Assembly: GCF_037023735.1 (NCBI RefSeq)
Contig: NZ_CP146069.1
Location: 3,079,501-3,143,500, forward strand
DNA from: Roseovarius sp. S88
GTDB taxonomy: Bacteria > Pseudomonadota > Alphaproteobacteria > Rhodobacterales > Rhodobacteraceae
Reading direction: 5' to 3'
DNA: 64,000 bases
The position numbers and the translations under genes were made by a program. Numbering within the stretch: the first letter of the stretch is position 1; each line of letters begins with the position of its first letter. The notes under the pieces were generated by a model. The model saw only the letters and a list, made by a program, of their open reading frames with translations, made no database searches and was not told the origin of the DNA. This document shows, piece after piece, positions 36,940 to 51,691 of the stretch.

Positions 36940-39900
36940 ATGAAAGTGCAAGACGACATCAACGGAACGAATAGAAATGACCGCATTATCGTGGGAAGTG
37001 GTGCTCAGAATGTAGAAGGCGGGGGTGGAAATGACAGGATCGTTTCTTTGGCCGATGCTGGAGAACCAGATCCGGCCCAGACCGATGGCTCTGATGGTCG
37101 CGTAACCGAGGCTGTTTCAGCGGAGACTGCGAATGATACGCTGACCGGTGGTGACGGTGCGGATCGGTTTGAGTTCCACGCGCTTATTGACGCGAAGGAA
37201 GAGGTCATTGCCCAGCACACAAATTCCGCTGGGCGCACGAATTGGGCCAAGGTCGCGGGCGAAAATGACAATGTTCACGACCACTGGGTCAATGGGTTTG
37301 GCTTCGATACCATCACGGATTTTTCCAAGGCTGAGTGTGACACAATCGAAATCAAAGGACACACGGCAACAATCCAATCCATCACCTATGGCGAGGATGA
37401 AGGGGGCGCGTATTCGCTTATCACTGTGATCAGCCAACAGGGCAACGGCGGTGCAGGTGGGGCCAACACGGCCACGGGCGCCCATGACGAGGACCCGCTG
37501 GGTCAGATCAAAGTCTATGGCGACGAAGTCACACTGGATGATGTGAAGGTGACCAATACCAATGACGGGATCGACCGTCTCTACCACGCCAATGCGGTCT
37601 ATGGCGCCATCGACGCTGGGGTCACACAGGAGGTTTACACGAACACCGACGGTGACAATTACGACGGGAGCCTCTATCGCCAACGCGACGTGGTGCACGC
37701 CGGCGAAGGCAGCCAGACGATTGACACAGGCGGTGGCAATGACCTGATTTTCAGCTATTCGGATGGCGGCGAACCGGATCCCGCGCAAACAGATGGTGCG
37801 GACGGCCGCGTTAATCCAGCCATTCCGGATGGAGCCGCAGACGACGTTTTGGCGGGCGGGCAAGGCAAAGACACATTTGCATTCCGGCTGTTGCTCAATG
37901 CCAAGGAAGAAATCCTTGAAAAACACACGCGCGACGATGGCTCAGTTAACTGGCGCAAAGTGGCGGGTGAGAATGACAATGTACACGACCATTGGGTTGA
38001 AGGCATTGGCAATGACACGATCCTGGATTTTTCAAACCAGGATGGTGACAAGATCGACATTCGCGGACACACCGTAGAGATTGCGTCAATCACATATGGC
38101 GAAGATGACGGGGGCGACTTTTCCCTGATCACGTTGCGTTCGCAACAAGGCGATGGTGGCGGCGCGCATGATGAAGATCCGCTTGGCACAATCAAAGTCT
38201 ATGGTGACAAGGTCACAGAGGACGACATCAATGTGAAGGCCAAGGTTTTCTATGGTGTGGATCAACTGGATGAGATCAGCGACGGCGAAGCGACCTCTCC
38301 GGCATCAACGCCCGAGCGCGAAATTGTCGAACCGCAGTGGGGCGCTGAAAACCCGGAAAGCATCGATCTGAATTTCGAAGGCACATCACGCTGGGACTTC
38401 ATCAAGGCAGGAAGCGGCTCGCAGACGGTCAATGGCGGCGCAGGTGGAGACAGGTTCATTTCTTACGGCGACGCCGGTGAGCCGGACCCTGCCCAAACGG
38501 ATGGTGCCGACGGCCGGGTCAATCCTGCGCTTTCCGAAAGTGCTTCGGATGACGTCTTTATCGGTGGTGCCGGGGGAGATCGATTTGAATTCCATGCGCT
38601 TTTAAACGCGCGCGCAGAAGTTCTTGCGCAGCACACCAATGATCGCGGTCACGTCAACTGGCGCAAAGTGGCTGGTGAGAATGACAATGTGCATGATCAC
38701 TGGGTCGAGGGCATCGGCAATGACATGATCATGGACTACAACAAGTCCGAAGGTGACAAGATCGTCGTGCGCGGTCACACGGTCGAGATTGCCGACATCA
38801 CCTATGGTGCAGATGAGGGTGGGGAGTTTTCCCTTGTTCGTATCATCAGTCAACAGGGCAATGGCGGCGCCGGGGGTGCCAACACCGAAACTGGTGCGCA
38901 TGACGAAGACCCGCTTGGCACGATCAAGGTCTATGGCGACAAGGTCAATTTAGAGGACATCAAGGTCCAGGCTTCGGGCGTTTTCGACGGTGTCGACCGG
39001 CTTACCGAGGCCGATCAACTCGCTGAGTTCAATGGAGGTGTGCAAAGCTTTGCGTCCTCCACCGACGGCGAAGAAATCATCACAGCACCAGCAAGCATCA
39101 AGACAACGGACCACATCGAAATCGGAGCTGGCGCGCAAACCGTGTTTGCCGGCGCAGGACGCGATTACATTCGCGTATATGCCGATGCGGGCGAACCGGA
39201 TCCGGCGCAAACCGATGGGGCCGAGGGCCGGATCAACCCACCCGTTGACCCGTCTACGACAAATGACGTGATTTCCGGAGGGCAAGGCAAGGACCGGTTC
39301 ACTTTTAATATGTTGCTCAACGCGACGGCCGTAGTACTTGCGAAACACACCAGAGATGATGGCACAATCAATTGGCGCAAAGTTGCAGGCGAAAACGATG
39401 CAGTGCATGACCACTGGGTTGAAGGCATCGGGAATGACACCTTGCTTGATTTCTCTGAACAGGATGGGGACCAGATCATTTTGCGTGGCCATACTGTTGA
39501 GATTGCGGACATCACTTATGGAAAGGATGCGGGTGGTGACTACTCCTTGATCGCTATTCGCTCTCAACAAGGCGATGGCGGCGGTGCGCATGACGAGGAT
39601 CCACTCGGCACGCTCAAAGTGTATGGCGACACGGTCACCCAGGACAACGTTACGGTTCAAGCAAAGGGCGTATTCGACGGTATTGACGCGTTAGAACCGA
39701 TTGCCAACGCGCCCGCGCATCAGGCCGGAACCAATGATGCCGACAACTTGGTGGGAACGGATGGCGCCGACAATATTCACGGCAATCGCGGCAATGACCT
39801 GGTCACCGCCGGCGACGGCGATGATTTTGTCTTTGGTGATGGCGGCAATGACATCCTGTTTGGAGGGGGCGGAAACGACTATCTCGAAGGCGGATGGGGC

Positions 39901-40224
39901 CGAGACGTGTTGGATGGCGGAGATGACAATGATGTTCTGGTATCAACCGGAGGCATTGACGTAATGATTGGCGGCGATGGTGCAGACACCTTTGGGTTCC
40001 AGGGCAAAAGCAAAGGCGGCACGATTGTTGATTGGGAAGCGGGCGTTGATCGAATTGATCTATCTCGTCTTGATGAAGTGGATGATTTCGAAGACATCAC
40101 CATCACCCAAACGTCTGACACGGCGGCCACAATCACATTTGTAAATGACAAATGCCAAGAGGCGACGGTGGATGTGTTTTCCAGCTCAGCTTTTGAGCTC
40201 ACCGCCAACGATTTTCTAATCTAG
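36940..40224 (+). CDS. Large RTX-type calcium-binding protein with four tandem modules
   Basis: The 1094-residue acidic protein has no N-terminal signal. Four modules of about 236 residues each begin with a glycine-rich nonapeptide-like turn and GEPDPAQTDG (residues 41, 277, 513, 751). They share NWxKVAGENDxVHDHWV, (R/K)GHTxxIxxITYG and AHDEDPLGxxKVYGD. From about residue 930, classical GGxGxDxxx repeats (GDGGNDILFGGGGND) lead to a C-terminus FELTANDFLI, as in type I secreted proteins. I infer Ca-dependent folding outside the cell; function is unknown. ATG 36940 is only one base from GGAG; GTG 36946 is spaced seven bases and may be the true start. Confidence 0.8.
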   Translation: MKVQDDINGTNRNDRIIVGSGAQNVEGGGGNDRIVSLADAGEPDPAQTDGSDGRVTEAVSAETANDTLTGGDGADRFEFHALIDAKEEVIAQHTNSAGRTNWAKVAGENDNVHDHWVNGFGFDTITDFSKAECDTIEIKGHTATIQSITYGEDEGGAYSLITVISQQGNGGAGGANTATGAHDEDPLGQIKVYGDEVTLDDVKVTNTNDGIDRLYHANAVYGAIDAGVTQEVYTNTDGDNYDGSLYRQRDVVHAGEGSQTIDTGGGNDLIFSYSDGGEPDPAQTDGADGRVNPAIPDGAADDVLAGGQGKDTFAFRLLLNAKEEILEKHTRDDGSVNWRKVAGENDNVHDHWVEGIGNDTILDFSNQDGDKIDIRGHTVEIASITYGEDDGGDFSLITLRSQQGDGGGAHDEDPLGTIKVYGDKVTEDDINVKAKVFYGVDQLDEISDGEATSPASTPEREIVEPQWGAENPESIDLNFEGTSRWDFIKAGSGSQTVNGGAGGDRFISYGDAGEPDPAQTDGADGRVNPALSESASDDVFIGGAGGDRFEFHALLNARAEVLAQHTNDRGHVNWRKVAGENDNVHDHWVEGIGNDMIMDYNKSEGDKIVVRGHTVEIADITYGADEGGEFSLVRIISQQGNGGAGGANTETGAHDEDPLGTIKVYGDKVNLEDIKVQASGVFDGVDRLTEADQLAEFNGGVQSFASSTDGEEIITAPASIKTTDHIEIGAGAQTVFAGAGRDYIRVYADAGEPDPAQTDGAEGRINPPVDPSTTNDVISGGQGKDRFTFNMLLNATAVVLAKHTRDDGTINWRKVAGENDAVHDHWVEGIGNDTLLDFSEQDGDQIILRGHTVEIADITYGKDAGGDYSLIAIRSQQGDGGGAHDEDPLGTLKVYGDTVTQDNVTVQAKGVFDGIDALEPIANAPAHQAGTNDADNLVGTDGADNIHGNRGNDLVTAGDGDDFVFGDGGNDILFGGGGNDYLEGGWGRDVLDGGDDNDVLVSTGGIDVMIGGDGADTFGFQGKSKGGTIVDWEAGVDRIDLSRLDEVDDFEDITITQTSDTAATITFVNDKCQEATVDVFSSSAFELTANDFLI

Positions 40225-40404
40225 CGTGTAACCACAGTTGCGAATGGAACCTGATCCGAGATGTCCACTTTGGATCAGGTTGCAAGTTCAGCACAGTAAA
40301 TCTCTGAAAACAAATTTTGGCATCCGGATTTCCGTAAACCTTACTACCAGTGCAGGCGCCCAAGTTTTGGTTGTGTGACAACTCTTGAATGACTGCTTCA
40401 TCCC

Positions 40405-41630
40405 TGAGGATTCAACGGGTGGTCGCAACACTTTAATCTTTTTGGAGAGATGGAGTGTTGATCATGAAGTACCGCACGCGGACGTTTTATACGGACAAAC
40501 AGAAGTCGGAGATGTGGGATCGGTGGCAGCGGGGTGAGTCCCTGAGCTCGATAGGCCGCAGGTTTGATCGTGCGTCGTCTTCGATTTTCCGCATCTGGCT
40601 TTGACTGGTGGTATCCGTCCGCGTGCACGCACCAGGTCTCGGCTGGCCTTGAGCCTCGAGGGGCGTGAGGAGATATCCCGTGGGCTGGCAGGGGATCGGT
40701 CATTGCGCTCTATTGCGCGCGACCTTAGACGTACTCCCTCGACGATCAGCCGGGAGGTGCGCAGAAACGGTGGGCGCAAGGCGTATCGCGCGGCATTGTC
40801 AGATCAGCGCGCATGGGACTGCGCAAGGCGGCCCAAAGCCTGTAAGCTCTCCTTCAACGACCACTTGTGTCGGTTCATTGCCCGAAAGCTGCGGTTGAAG
40901 TGGTCTCCTCAGCAGATCGCGGGCTGGCTGATGCGCAAGCACCCAAACAAAGAGCGAGAGCGTGTGAGCCACGAGACGATCTATCGCAGCCTTTATGTGC
41001 AGACGCGCGGCGTTCTGAAGAAGGAGCTGCAGCAATGCCTGCGCAGCCCGCGCGCCATCCGTCGGTCCCGGCATGCGACCCAGAAAGGTCTGAAGCTACG
41101 CAAGATCAAAGACGCAGTGCCGATCAGCGAGCGCCCGCCCGAAATCGAAGACCGGGCCGTGCCCGGCCACTGGGAGGGCGATCTGATCGTTGGGGCAAAC
41201 AACAGCTACATCGCTACGCTGGTCGAGCGGCACTCGCGGTTCGTGATGCTGGCCAAAGTTGCGAACAAGGATACGCAAAGCGTTATCACCGCCCTGATCA
41301 AGCAGGCCCGAAAATTGCCCAAAGAACTCTACCGCTCGCTGACATGGGATCGCGGCTCAGAGATGGCCGCCCATGCGGCGTTCACCATGGCGACAAAGAT
41401 CGACGTCTTCTTCTGCGATCCGCAATCGCCGTGGCAACGCGGCAGTAACGAGAACACCAACCGGCTCTTGCGTCAGTACTTCCCGCGAGGCATCGACATG
41501 TCGACCCTCAGTCAGGCCAAACTCAGCGCCGTCGCGCGGCAACTCAACGAGCGGCCACGAAAAACCTTGCAATACGAAACCCCGGCGGAGAAGTTTGCAC
41601 AGTGTGTTGCGGCGATCCATTGAATCCGCA
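40405..41630 (+). mobile_element. IS30-family insertion sequence, full-length copy with frameshift (copy 3)
   Basis: The 1226-bp element has the same ends as copy 2 (TGAGGATTCAACGG left, TGAATCCGCA right) and is in the same orientation 12.8 kb away. It differs by one missing T at 40585-40588 and by a G for A that turns LEEREE into LEGREE. The left flank is CATCCC and the right flank GGACGA, with no target duplication between them. Its right end is 46 bp beyond the rpoC terminator. Confidence 0.92.
40464..41623 (+). pseudogene. IS30 transposase, frameshifted copy
   Basis: From ATG 40464 the reading frame gives 46 residues (to SIFRIWL) and stops at 40602-40604. The rest, equivalent to residues 47-386 of copy 2, is intact in another frame from about 40601. 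The difference is a run of four T instead of five. Copy 2 supplies active transposase, and this copy's ends are intact, so it may still move in trans. Confidence 0.85.
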
Positions 41631-41675
41631 GGACGAAGCGGACATTCAAAACTTCTCAACGACTATCTTCGCACC

Positions 41676-41710
41676 AAAAAAGAAAAATGCCCCACCAATC
41701 AGGCAGGGCA
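41676..41710 (-). terminator. Rho-independent terminator of rplJL-rpoBC
   Basis: On the minus strand a nine-pair stem (41702-41710 with 41688-41696; two wobble pairs) and a five-base loop are followed by TTTTTCTTTTTT. It is 25 bp past the rpoC stop and between rpoC and the IS end. Confidence 0.88.
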
Positions 41711-41734
41711 CTTCCATTCATTTATACAGTCGAC

Positions 41735-44700
41735 TTACTCTTCGCGGCTTTCCGGCGTTTCAATAAACGTGTCGAACGCATCGCCGCCTACGATATCGTC
41801 AATCGGCGCAGCCAAGGCAGCGGCCGCTTCGGCCTCTTCGCGACGGGCCTCGATGACCACATTGTCCCGCTGCTGCGCGATCTGGCGCATCTGAAGTGTC
41901 GCACCACCTGTGCCCGCTGGAATAAGGCGACCCACGATGACGTTCTCCTTCAGACCGACAAGCTTGTCGCGCTTGCCCTGCACCGAGGCCTCGGTGAGAA
42001 CACGCGTGGTCTCCTGGAAGGACGCGGCTGAGATGAACGAGCGTGTCTGGAGGCTGGCCTTGGTGATCCCAAGCAGGATCGGCTCGCCTTGAGCGGGGCG
42101 TTTGCCGCGTTCAATGGCCTTTTCATTGGCGGCATCAAACTCGGCTTTGTCCACATGCTCACCTTTCAGAAGCGTGGTTTCCCCAGAATCCTGGATCTCC
42201 CACTTCTGAAGCATCTGGCGCACGATAACCTCGATGTGCTTGTCGTTGATCTTCACGCCTTGCAGTCGATACACGTCCTGAACTTCGTCGATCATGTAAT
42301 CGGCAAGCGCCTCGACACCCATGATACTCAGGATGTCATGCGGGGCCGGGTTGCCGTCCATGATGTAGTCGCCTTTCTGGACGTAGTCACCTTCCTGAAC
42401 CGGAATGTGCTTGCCCTTGGGCACCATGTATTCGACGGGCTCCATGCTCTCATCGGCAGGCTCGATGCTGATCCGGCGCTTGTTCTTGTAGTCGCGACCG
42501 TAGCGCACATAGCCGTCGATCTCGGCAATAATGGCGTGATCTTTGGGACGGCGCGCCTCAAAGAGTTCAGCCACCCGTGGCAGACCCCCGGTGATGTCCT
42601 TGGTCTTGGCACCTTCCCGCGGGATACGCGCCACAACATCGCCGGCATGCACCTCCTGGCCTTCTTCAATGGACAGGATCGCATCCACCGACATCGGATA
42701 GGTCACCGGGTTGCCCGCATCGTTGCGCACCGGCTCGCCATCTTTGTCGACAATCAGGATTTCAGGCTTCAATTCGTTGCCTTTAGGTGCCGCACGCCAG
42801 TCGGTCACGATTTTCTGGGTCATGCCGGTGGCATCATCCGTCACATCGCGCACCGCAATACCAGAGACCAGGTCTACAAATTTCGCCGTCCCGCTCTTCT
42901 CGGCCAGAATAGGCAATGTGTAAGGGTCCCACTCAAAGAGCTTGTCGCCCCGAGCCACCTTGTCGCCATCCTTGGCAAAAAGCTTGGTGCCGTACCCAAC
43001 CTTGTGGCTGGCCAGTTCGACATCCTTGTCGCTCATGATCAAGAGCTTCATGTTGCGGCCCATCACAAGAGTTTCGCCATTGGCGTTCTCCAGCGTCTGG
43101 GCATTCTCAAAGACAACCTTGCCCGCCTGGCTTGCCTCAAGGAACGATTGCTGGCCACCTTGTGCAACACCACCAATGTGGAACGTCCGCATCGTCAGCT
43201 GCGTGCCCGGCTCACCAATGGATTGCGCTGCGATGATCCCCACAGCTTCGCCGGTGTTGACCATTGTGCCCCGCGCCAGGTCACGACCATAGCACATGGC
43301 ACAGACGCCATCCTCGGCCTCACATGTCAGAGGCGAGCGAATGCGCGTCGTTTGCACACCTGCCTCCTCAATGGCATCTGCCGTGCGTTCGTCGATCAAC
43401 TGGCCGTTGGCAACAATCACATCGTTGGACACTGGGTGCACAATATCCTCCGCCGCAACACGGCCCAGGATACGCTCGGACAAAGATGCCACGACTTCAC
43501 CGTCGTTCACCGCAGGCTCTGCGGTGATCGCACGCTCGGTGCCGCAATCATGCTCCCGCACGATGCAGTCCTGCGCCACGTCCACGAGACGACGTGTCAG
43601 GTAACCGGAGTTCGCTGTTTTCAGAGCGGTGTCTGACAGACCTTTCCGCGCGCCGTGGGTTGAGTTGAAGTACTCAAGAACCGTCAGGCCTTCTTTAAAG
43701 TTCGAGATGATTGGTGTCTCAATGATGTCGCCGTTCGGTTTGGCCATCAGGCCGCGCATGCCGCCCAGCTGTTTCATCTGCGTGACCGAGCCACGCGCAC
43801 CGGAGTGCGCCATCATGTAAACACTGTTGGGTTCTTCAACGGCACCGGCCTCATCCCGTTTGTCGGCTGAGATCGTTCCCATCATGGCATCTGTGACCTG
43901 ATCGTTACATTTCGACCAGGCATCAACCACTTTGTTGTACTTCTCACCTTGGGTGATCAGACCGTCCATATATTGCTGCTCAAACCCTTTGACCTGGTCA
44001 CGGGTTTCTTCAACGATCGTCCACTTGTCATCTGGGATGACCATGTCGTCCTTGCCAAATGAAATCCCCGCACGGAACGCTTCTTTAAAGCCCATGGACA
44101 TGATCTGGTCGCAGAAGATGACGCTCTCTTTTTGACCACAATAGCGATAGACCGTGTCGATCACCTGCTGCACCTCTTTTTTGCGCAACAGTTTGTTGGC
44201 CAGCTCAAACGGCGCTTTGGCGTTGAGCGGCAAGAGCGATCCGATCCGCACACGGCCCGGCGTCGTCTCGAACCGCATCATCACCTCTTGGCCAGTCTCA
44301 TCAATCTGAGGAATGCGCGCGGTGATCTTGGCGTGCAGGTGCACTTCACCCGCATCAAGCGCGTGCTGCACCTCTTCGATGGAGGCAAAGGTCATGCCCT
44401 CACCCTTCATGCCTTCACGCATGATCGAGGTGTAGTAGAGGCCCAGAACCATGTCCTGAGATGGCACGATGATCGGCGCACCGTTCGCAGGCGACAACAC
44501 GTTGTTTGTCGACATCATCAAAACCCGCGCTTCCAGCTGCGCCTCAAGGCTCAGCGGGACGTGCACCGCCATCTGGTCACCGTCGAAGTCGGCGTTAAAG
44601 GCCGAACAAACCAGCGGGTGAAGTTGAATGGCCTTCCCTTCGATCAGAAGCGGCTCAAACGCCTGAATACCCAGCCGGTGCAGCGTTGGAGCCCGGTTCA

Positions 44701-45976
44701 GAAGAACCGGATGCTCGCGGATCACCTCATCAAGGATATCCCACACTTCGGGGCGTTCTTTTTCGACGAGCTTCTTCGCCTGCTTTACCGTGCTCGACAG
44801 ACCCTTGGCCTCCAAGCGACTGTAAATAAACGGCTTAAACAGCTCCAGCGCCATCTTCTTGGGCAAACCACATTGATGCAACTTAAGCTCAGGACCGGTC
44901 ACAATGACCGAACGGCCCGAGAAGTCGACGCGCTTACCCAGAAGGTTCTGACGGAAGCGGCCCTGCTTGCCTTTCAGCATGTCTGACAGCGACTTCAGCG
45001 GACGCTTGTTGGCACCCGTGATGACGCGGCCGCGACGGCCGTTGTCAAAGAGCGCATCAACCGATTCTTGCAGCATCCGCTTTTCGTTCCGCACAATAAT
45101 GTCCGGCGCGCGCAGCTCGATGAGACGCTTCAGGCGGTTGTTCCGGTTGATCACGCGGCGATAAAGGTCGTTGAGATCAGAGGTCGCAAACCGGCCGCCA
45201 TCGAGCGGCACCAGCGGACGAAGCTCTGGCGGAATGACCGGAACAACGGTCATCACCATCCATTCCGGGCGGTTACCGGATTCGATGAAGCTCTCAACGA
45301 CTTTCAGACGCTTGATGATCTTCTTGGGCTTCAATTCACCTGTGGCTTCGGCCAGATCGGCACGCAGCGTCTCGGCCTCGTTTTCAAGGTCGATATTGGC
45401 CAGCATTTCGCGAATGGCTTCCGCGCCGATATTGGCGGTGAACGCGTCCATGCCATACGCATCCTGTGCGTCCATGAACTCTTCTTCCGAGAGCATCTGA
45501 CCATAAGTCAGGTCCGTCAGACCGGGTTCAATCACCACGTAGTTCTCAAAATAAAGCACCCGCTCCAGATCGCGCAGTGTCATGTCCAGCATGAGGCCGA
45601 TGCGGGATGGCAGCGACTTCAGGAACCAGATATGCGCGCAAGGGGCGGCCAATTCGATGTGGCCCATCCGCTCGCGACGGACCTTTTGCAGCGTGACTTC
45701 GACACCGCATTTCTCGCAGACAACGCCGCGATACTTCATGCGCTTATATTTGCCGCAGAGACATTCGTAATCCTTGATTGGGCCAAAGATGCGCGCACAG
45801 AAAAGGCCGTCACGCTCGGGCTTGAACGTCCGGTAGTTGATCGTCTCGGGCTTTTTGATCTCTCCATAGGACCAGCTCAGAATACGTTCTGGCGAGGCCA
45901 AGGAGACCTTGATTTCGTCAAACACCTTGGCTGGAGCGTTGGGGTTGAACGGGTTGTTTGTCAGTTCCTGGTTCAT
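41735..45976 (-). CDS. rpoC: RNA polymerase beta' subunit
   Basis: The protein of 1413 residues has the N-terminal zinc site [24 protein letters not shown], the catalytic [12 protein letters not shown] with three Asp for Mg, and the second zinc site with [13 protein letters not shown]. The ATG at 45976 has AAGGA seven bases upstream. A TTG five codons earlier is not needed. It is the last gene of rplJL-rpoBC. The usual downstream neighbour rpsL is absent; the IS30 copy lies beyond the terminator. Confidence 0.98.
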   Translation of the reverse strand: MNQELTNNPFNPNAPAKVFDEIKVSLASPERILSWSYGEIKKPETINYRTFKPERDGLFCARIFGPIKDYECLCGKYKRMKYRGVVCEKCGVEVTLQKVRRERMGHIELAAPCAHIWFLKSLPSRIGLMLDMTLRDLERVLYFENYVVIEPGLTDLTYGQMLSEEEFMDAQDAYGMDAFTANIGAEAIREMLANIDLENEAETLRADLAEATGELKPKKIIKRLKVVESFIESGNRPEWMVMTVVPVIPPELRPLVPLDGGRFATSDLNDLYRRVINRNNRLKRLIELRAPDIIVRNEKRMLQESVDALFDNGRRGRVITGANKRPLKSLSDMLKGKQGRFRQNLLGKRVDFSGRSVIVTGPELKLHQCGLPKKMALELFKPFIYSRLEAKGLSSTVKQAKKLVEKERPEVWDILDEVIREHPVLLNRAPTLHRLGIQAFEPLLIEGKAIQLHPLVCSAFNADFDGDQMAVHVPLSLEAQLEARVLMMSTNNVLSPANGAPIIVPSQDMVLGLYYTSIMREGMKGEGMTFASIEEVQHALDAGEVHLHAKITARIPQIDETGQEVMMRFETTPGRVRIGSLLPLNAKAPFELANKLLRKKEVQQVIDTVYRYCGQKESVIFCDQIMSMGFKEAFRAGISFGKDDMVIPDDKWTIVEETRDQVKGFEQQYMDGLITQGEKYNKVVDAWSKCNDQVTDAMMGTISADKRDEAGAVEEPNSVYMMAHSGARGSVTQMKQLGGMRGLMAKPNGDIIETPIISNFKEGLTVLEYFNSTHGARKGLSDTALKTANSGYLTRRLVDVAQDCIVREHDCGTERAITAEPAVNDGEVVASLSERILGRVAAEDIVHPVSNDVIVANGQLIDERTADAIEEAGVQTTRIRSPLTCEAEDGVCAMCYGRDLARGTMVNTGEAVGIIAAQSIGEPGTQLTMRTFHIGGVAQGGQQSFLEASQAGKVVFENAQTLENANGETLVMGRNMKLLIMSDKDVELASHKVGYGTKLFAKDGDKVARGDKLFEWDPYTLPILAEKSGTAKFVDLVSGIAVRDVTDDATGMTQKIVTDWRAAPKGNELKPEILIVDKDGEPVRNDAGNPVTYPMSVDAILSIEEGQEVHAGDVVARIPREGAKTKDITGGLPRVAELFEARRPKDHAIIAEIDGYVRYGRDYKNKRRISIEPADESMEPVEYMVPKGKHIPVQEGDYVQKGDYIMDGNPAPHDILSIMGVEALADYMIDEVQDVYRLQGVKINDKHIEVIVRQMLQKWEIQDSGETTLLKGEHVDKAEFDAANEKAIERGKRPAQGEPILLGITKASLQTRSFISAASFQETTRVLTEASVQGKRDKLVGLKENVIVGRLIPAGTGGATLQMRQIAQQRDNVVIEARREEAEAAAALAAPIDDIVGGDAFDTFIETPESREE

Positions 45977-46026
45977 TTGAGAATCCTTCAATCAGGTGCA
46001 GAGGGAAAACGGGAAAAAGCGGCGCG

Positions 46027-50196
<4,170 letters not shown>

Positions 50197-50287
50197 GTGA
50201 CGGGTCACCTTTCATTTCTCACTGGTCATGCGCGCTGTCGGGGCCCAGCGGCACGTCCATCAGAGACAGCGAGTACGATCCATTCTT

Positions 50288-50402
50288 GGCCCCCATCCCA
50301 CAAGGGGCCACCCGATCGTTGAACCTCGCCTGAGAAAAGCCCCGCGCAACAGGGCTTCTCTGAGACAGGTTCGGCTGGACCCGTATTTTGCCGGGACCAG
50401 CC
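50288..50402 (-). promoter_or_regulatory. Three consecutive RNA hairpins in the rplL-rpoB gap
   Basis: On the minus strand the order is: 50373-50402 (outer arms GGCTGG/CCAGCC), 50330-50364 (arms CTCAGAGAAGCCC and GGGCTTTTCTCAG, nearly perfect), and 50288-50309 (GGCCCC/GGGGCC). None has a U-tract, so these look like processing or partial attenuation structures rather than full terminators. A comparable gap in E. coli holds an attenuator and an RNase III site. Confidence 0.65.
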
Positions 50403-50474
50403 AAAATTCATGTCGCAATACGAAGGTCGCCCCACCCAAAGCACATGACTTTAGGATGGGTGCAAACCCACGGA

Positions 50475-50861
50475 TTACTTGAGTTCGACCTCAGCGCCAG
50501 CTGCTTCCAGCTTGCCTTTGATGTCGTCTGCTTCGGCTTTGTCGACGCCTTCTTTGACAGCTTTGCCGCCGGCTTCAACAAGATCCTTGGCTTCTTTCAG
50601 ACCAAGACCCGTGATCGCGCGCACCTCTTTGATGACGTTGATCTTCGACGCACCGGCCGATTTCAGGATCACGTCAAATTCGGTTTGCTCTTCACCGCCG
50701 CCTGCGCCACCGGCGTCACCGCCTGCTGCACCGGCAACCATCACAGCCCCGCCCGCGGCGGGCTCGATGCCGTATTCGTCTTTCAGAATGGTTTTCAGTT
50801 CTTGTGCTTCGAGAAGCGTCAGACCAACGATCTCTTCAGCGAGTTTTTTCAGATCAGCCAT
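50475..50861 (-). CDS. rplL: Ribosomal protein L7/L12
   Basis: The 128-residue acidic protein has the N-terminal dimer domain ([26 protein letters not shown]), a Gly/Ala hinge (residues 37-56) and the C-terminal factor-binding domain with [26 protein letters not shown]. It forms the ribosomal stalk with L10 and recruits translation factors. It is 77 bp downstream of rplJ. Confidence 0.98.
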   Translation of the reverse strand: MADLKKLAEEIVGLTLLEAQELKTILKDEYGIEPAAGGAVMVAGAAGGDAGGAGGGEEQTEFDVILKSAGASKINVIKEVRAITGLGLKEAKDLVEAGGKAVKEGVDKAEADDIKGKLEAAGAEVELK

Positions 50862-50938
50862 ATCTAGCTCTTTTCCGTTCTCTTAGATGTGTTCCAACGT
50901 CAGACTTGCAAGTCCACGCCAGACCTTTTCCAGTTCCG

Positions 50939-51457
50939 TTATGCCGCTTCTGCCTTTTCCTCGACGGATGACAGAATGCTCGCGATGTTCGAAGCAGGTG
51001 CGCCAATGGCCCCGGCGATGTTCGAAGCAGGTGCGCCGATGCAGCCCACGATGGAGGCAATAAGCTCCTCGCGGGATGGCATTTTCGACACGACTTCGAC
51101 GCCTTTGCGGTCCAATGCGTTCTCACCCATGGCCCCGCCGAGGATCTCAAACTTCTTGTTATCCTTGGCGAACCCTTCGGCGACCTTGGCTGCTGCCACA
51201 GGGTCTTCCGAGAAGGTCAGAACAGTCATGCCCGACAGATAGTCAGCAATGCTGGCGCATGGCTTTCCATCAAGGGCAATCTTGGCGAGCCTGTTTTTGG
51301 CAACGCGTACGGATGCATCGGCCTCGCGGGCGCGGGCACGAAGATCCTGCATTTCGGTAACTGTAAGGCCTGCGTAGTGGGCTACCACGACGACGCCAGA
51401 GCTTTCGAAGATCTGGCCGAGTTCCTCGACCACTTTCTCTTTCTGGGCTCTATCCAC
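50939..51457 (-). CDS. rplJ: Ribosomal protein L10
   Basis: The 172-residue L10 begins at a GTG (51457) with GGAG seven bases upstream and has [41 protein letters not shown]. The C-terminal helix, which binds L7/L12 dimers, contains a tandem duplication of 11 residues ([11 protein letters not shown] then [11 protein letters not shown]). The matching DNA words of 23 bp at 50982 and 51015 are identical at a 33-bp interval. L10-L12 binding to its own leader usually represses this operon. Confidence 0.97.
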   Translation of the reverse strand: MDRAQKEKVVEELGQIFESSGVVVVAHYAGLTVTEMQDLRARAREADASVRVAKNRLAKIALDGKPCASIADYLSGMTVLTFSEDPVAAAKVAEGFAKDNKKFEILGGAMGENALDRKGVEVVSKMPSREELIASIVGCIGAPASNIAGAIGAPASNIASILSSVEEKAEAA

Positions 51458-51487
51458 AGTTTCACTCCAATTATGGGGAAATTCCCC

Positions 51488-51545
51488 GGCTCAGTCTTAC
51501 TGGGCCAAAAGACCCAGCCTTTGGGTCCGTTAAACGGGCTGAGCC
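51488..51545 (-). ncRNA. Structured rplJ leader (L10-leader-like)
   Basis: On the minus strand a closing stem CUGAGCC/GGCUCAG type (51539-51545 with 51488-51494) encloses a short hairpin CCGT-TTA-ACGG and then two competing hairpins that share bases: GACCC with GGGTC, or CTGGG with CCCAG. It lies 31 nt before rplJ. The closed multiloop with alternative arms fits an autoregulatory L10 leader; I infer binding by the L10-L12 complex. Confidence 0.6.
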
Positions 51546-51691
51546 AGACACGGGGACCACCTTTGGAGAGCCGCGCAAAATTCTGGTCTTTCCCGTCTCA
51601 GGCAGGAATTATGACCGGCATATCCCGACCACCCACCGTCTCGGACGAAACACAAATGGCCCGACAGAATCGGACCATGCGTGCAAGGCAG

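Noticed and set aside
36715..36951. A 78-codon minus-strand open frame in the gap before the RTX gene
   Set aside because: No ribosome-binding site, no recognisable motif, and it overlaps the RTX start and its promoter area.
36940..40224. CRISPR or tandem DNA repeat array
   Set aside because: The repeats are long (about 710 bp), in frame and diverged, so they are protein modules; no short regularly spaced direct repeats with spacers are present anywhere in the window.
26360..41640. Target-site duplication flanking the IS30 copies or the whole composite segment
   Set aside because: Flanks of copy 2 (AGCTG, TGGCA), copy 3 (CATCCC, GGACGA) and copy 1 show no matching 2-3 bp direct repeat I could rely on.
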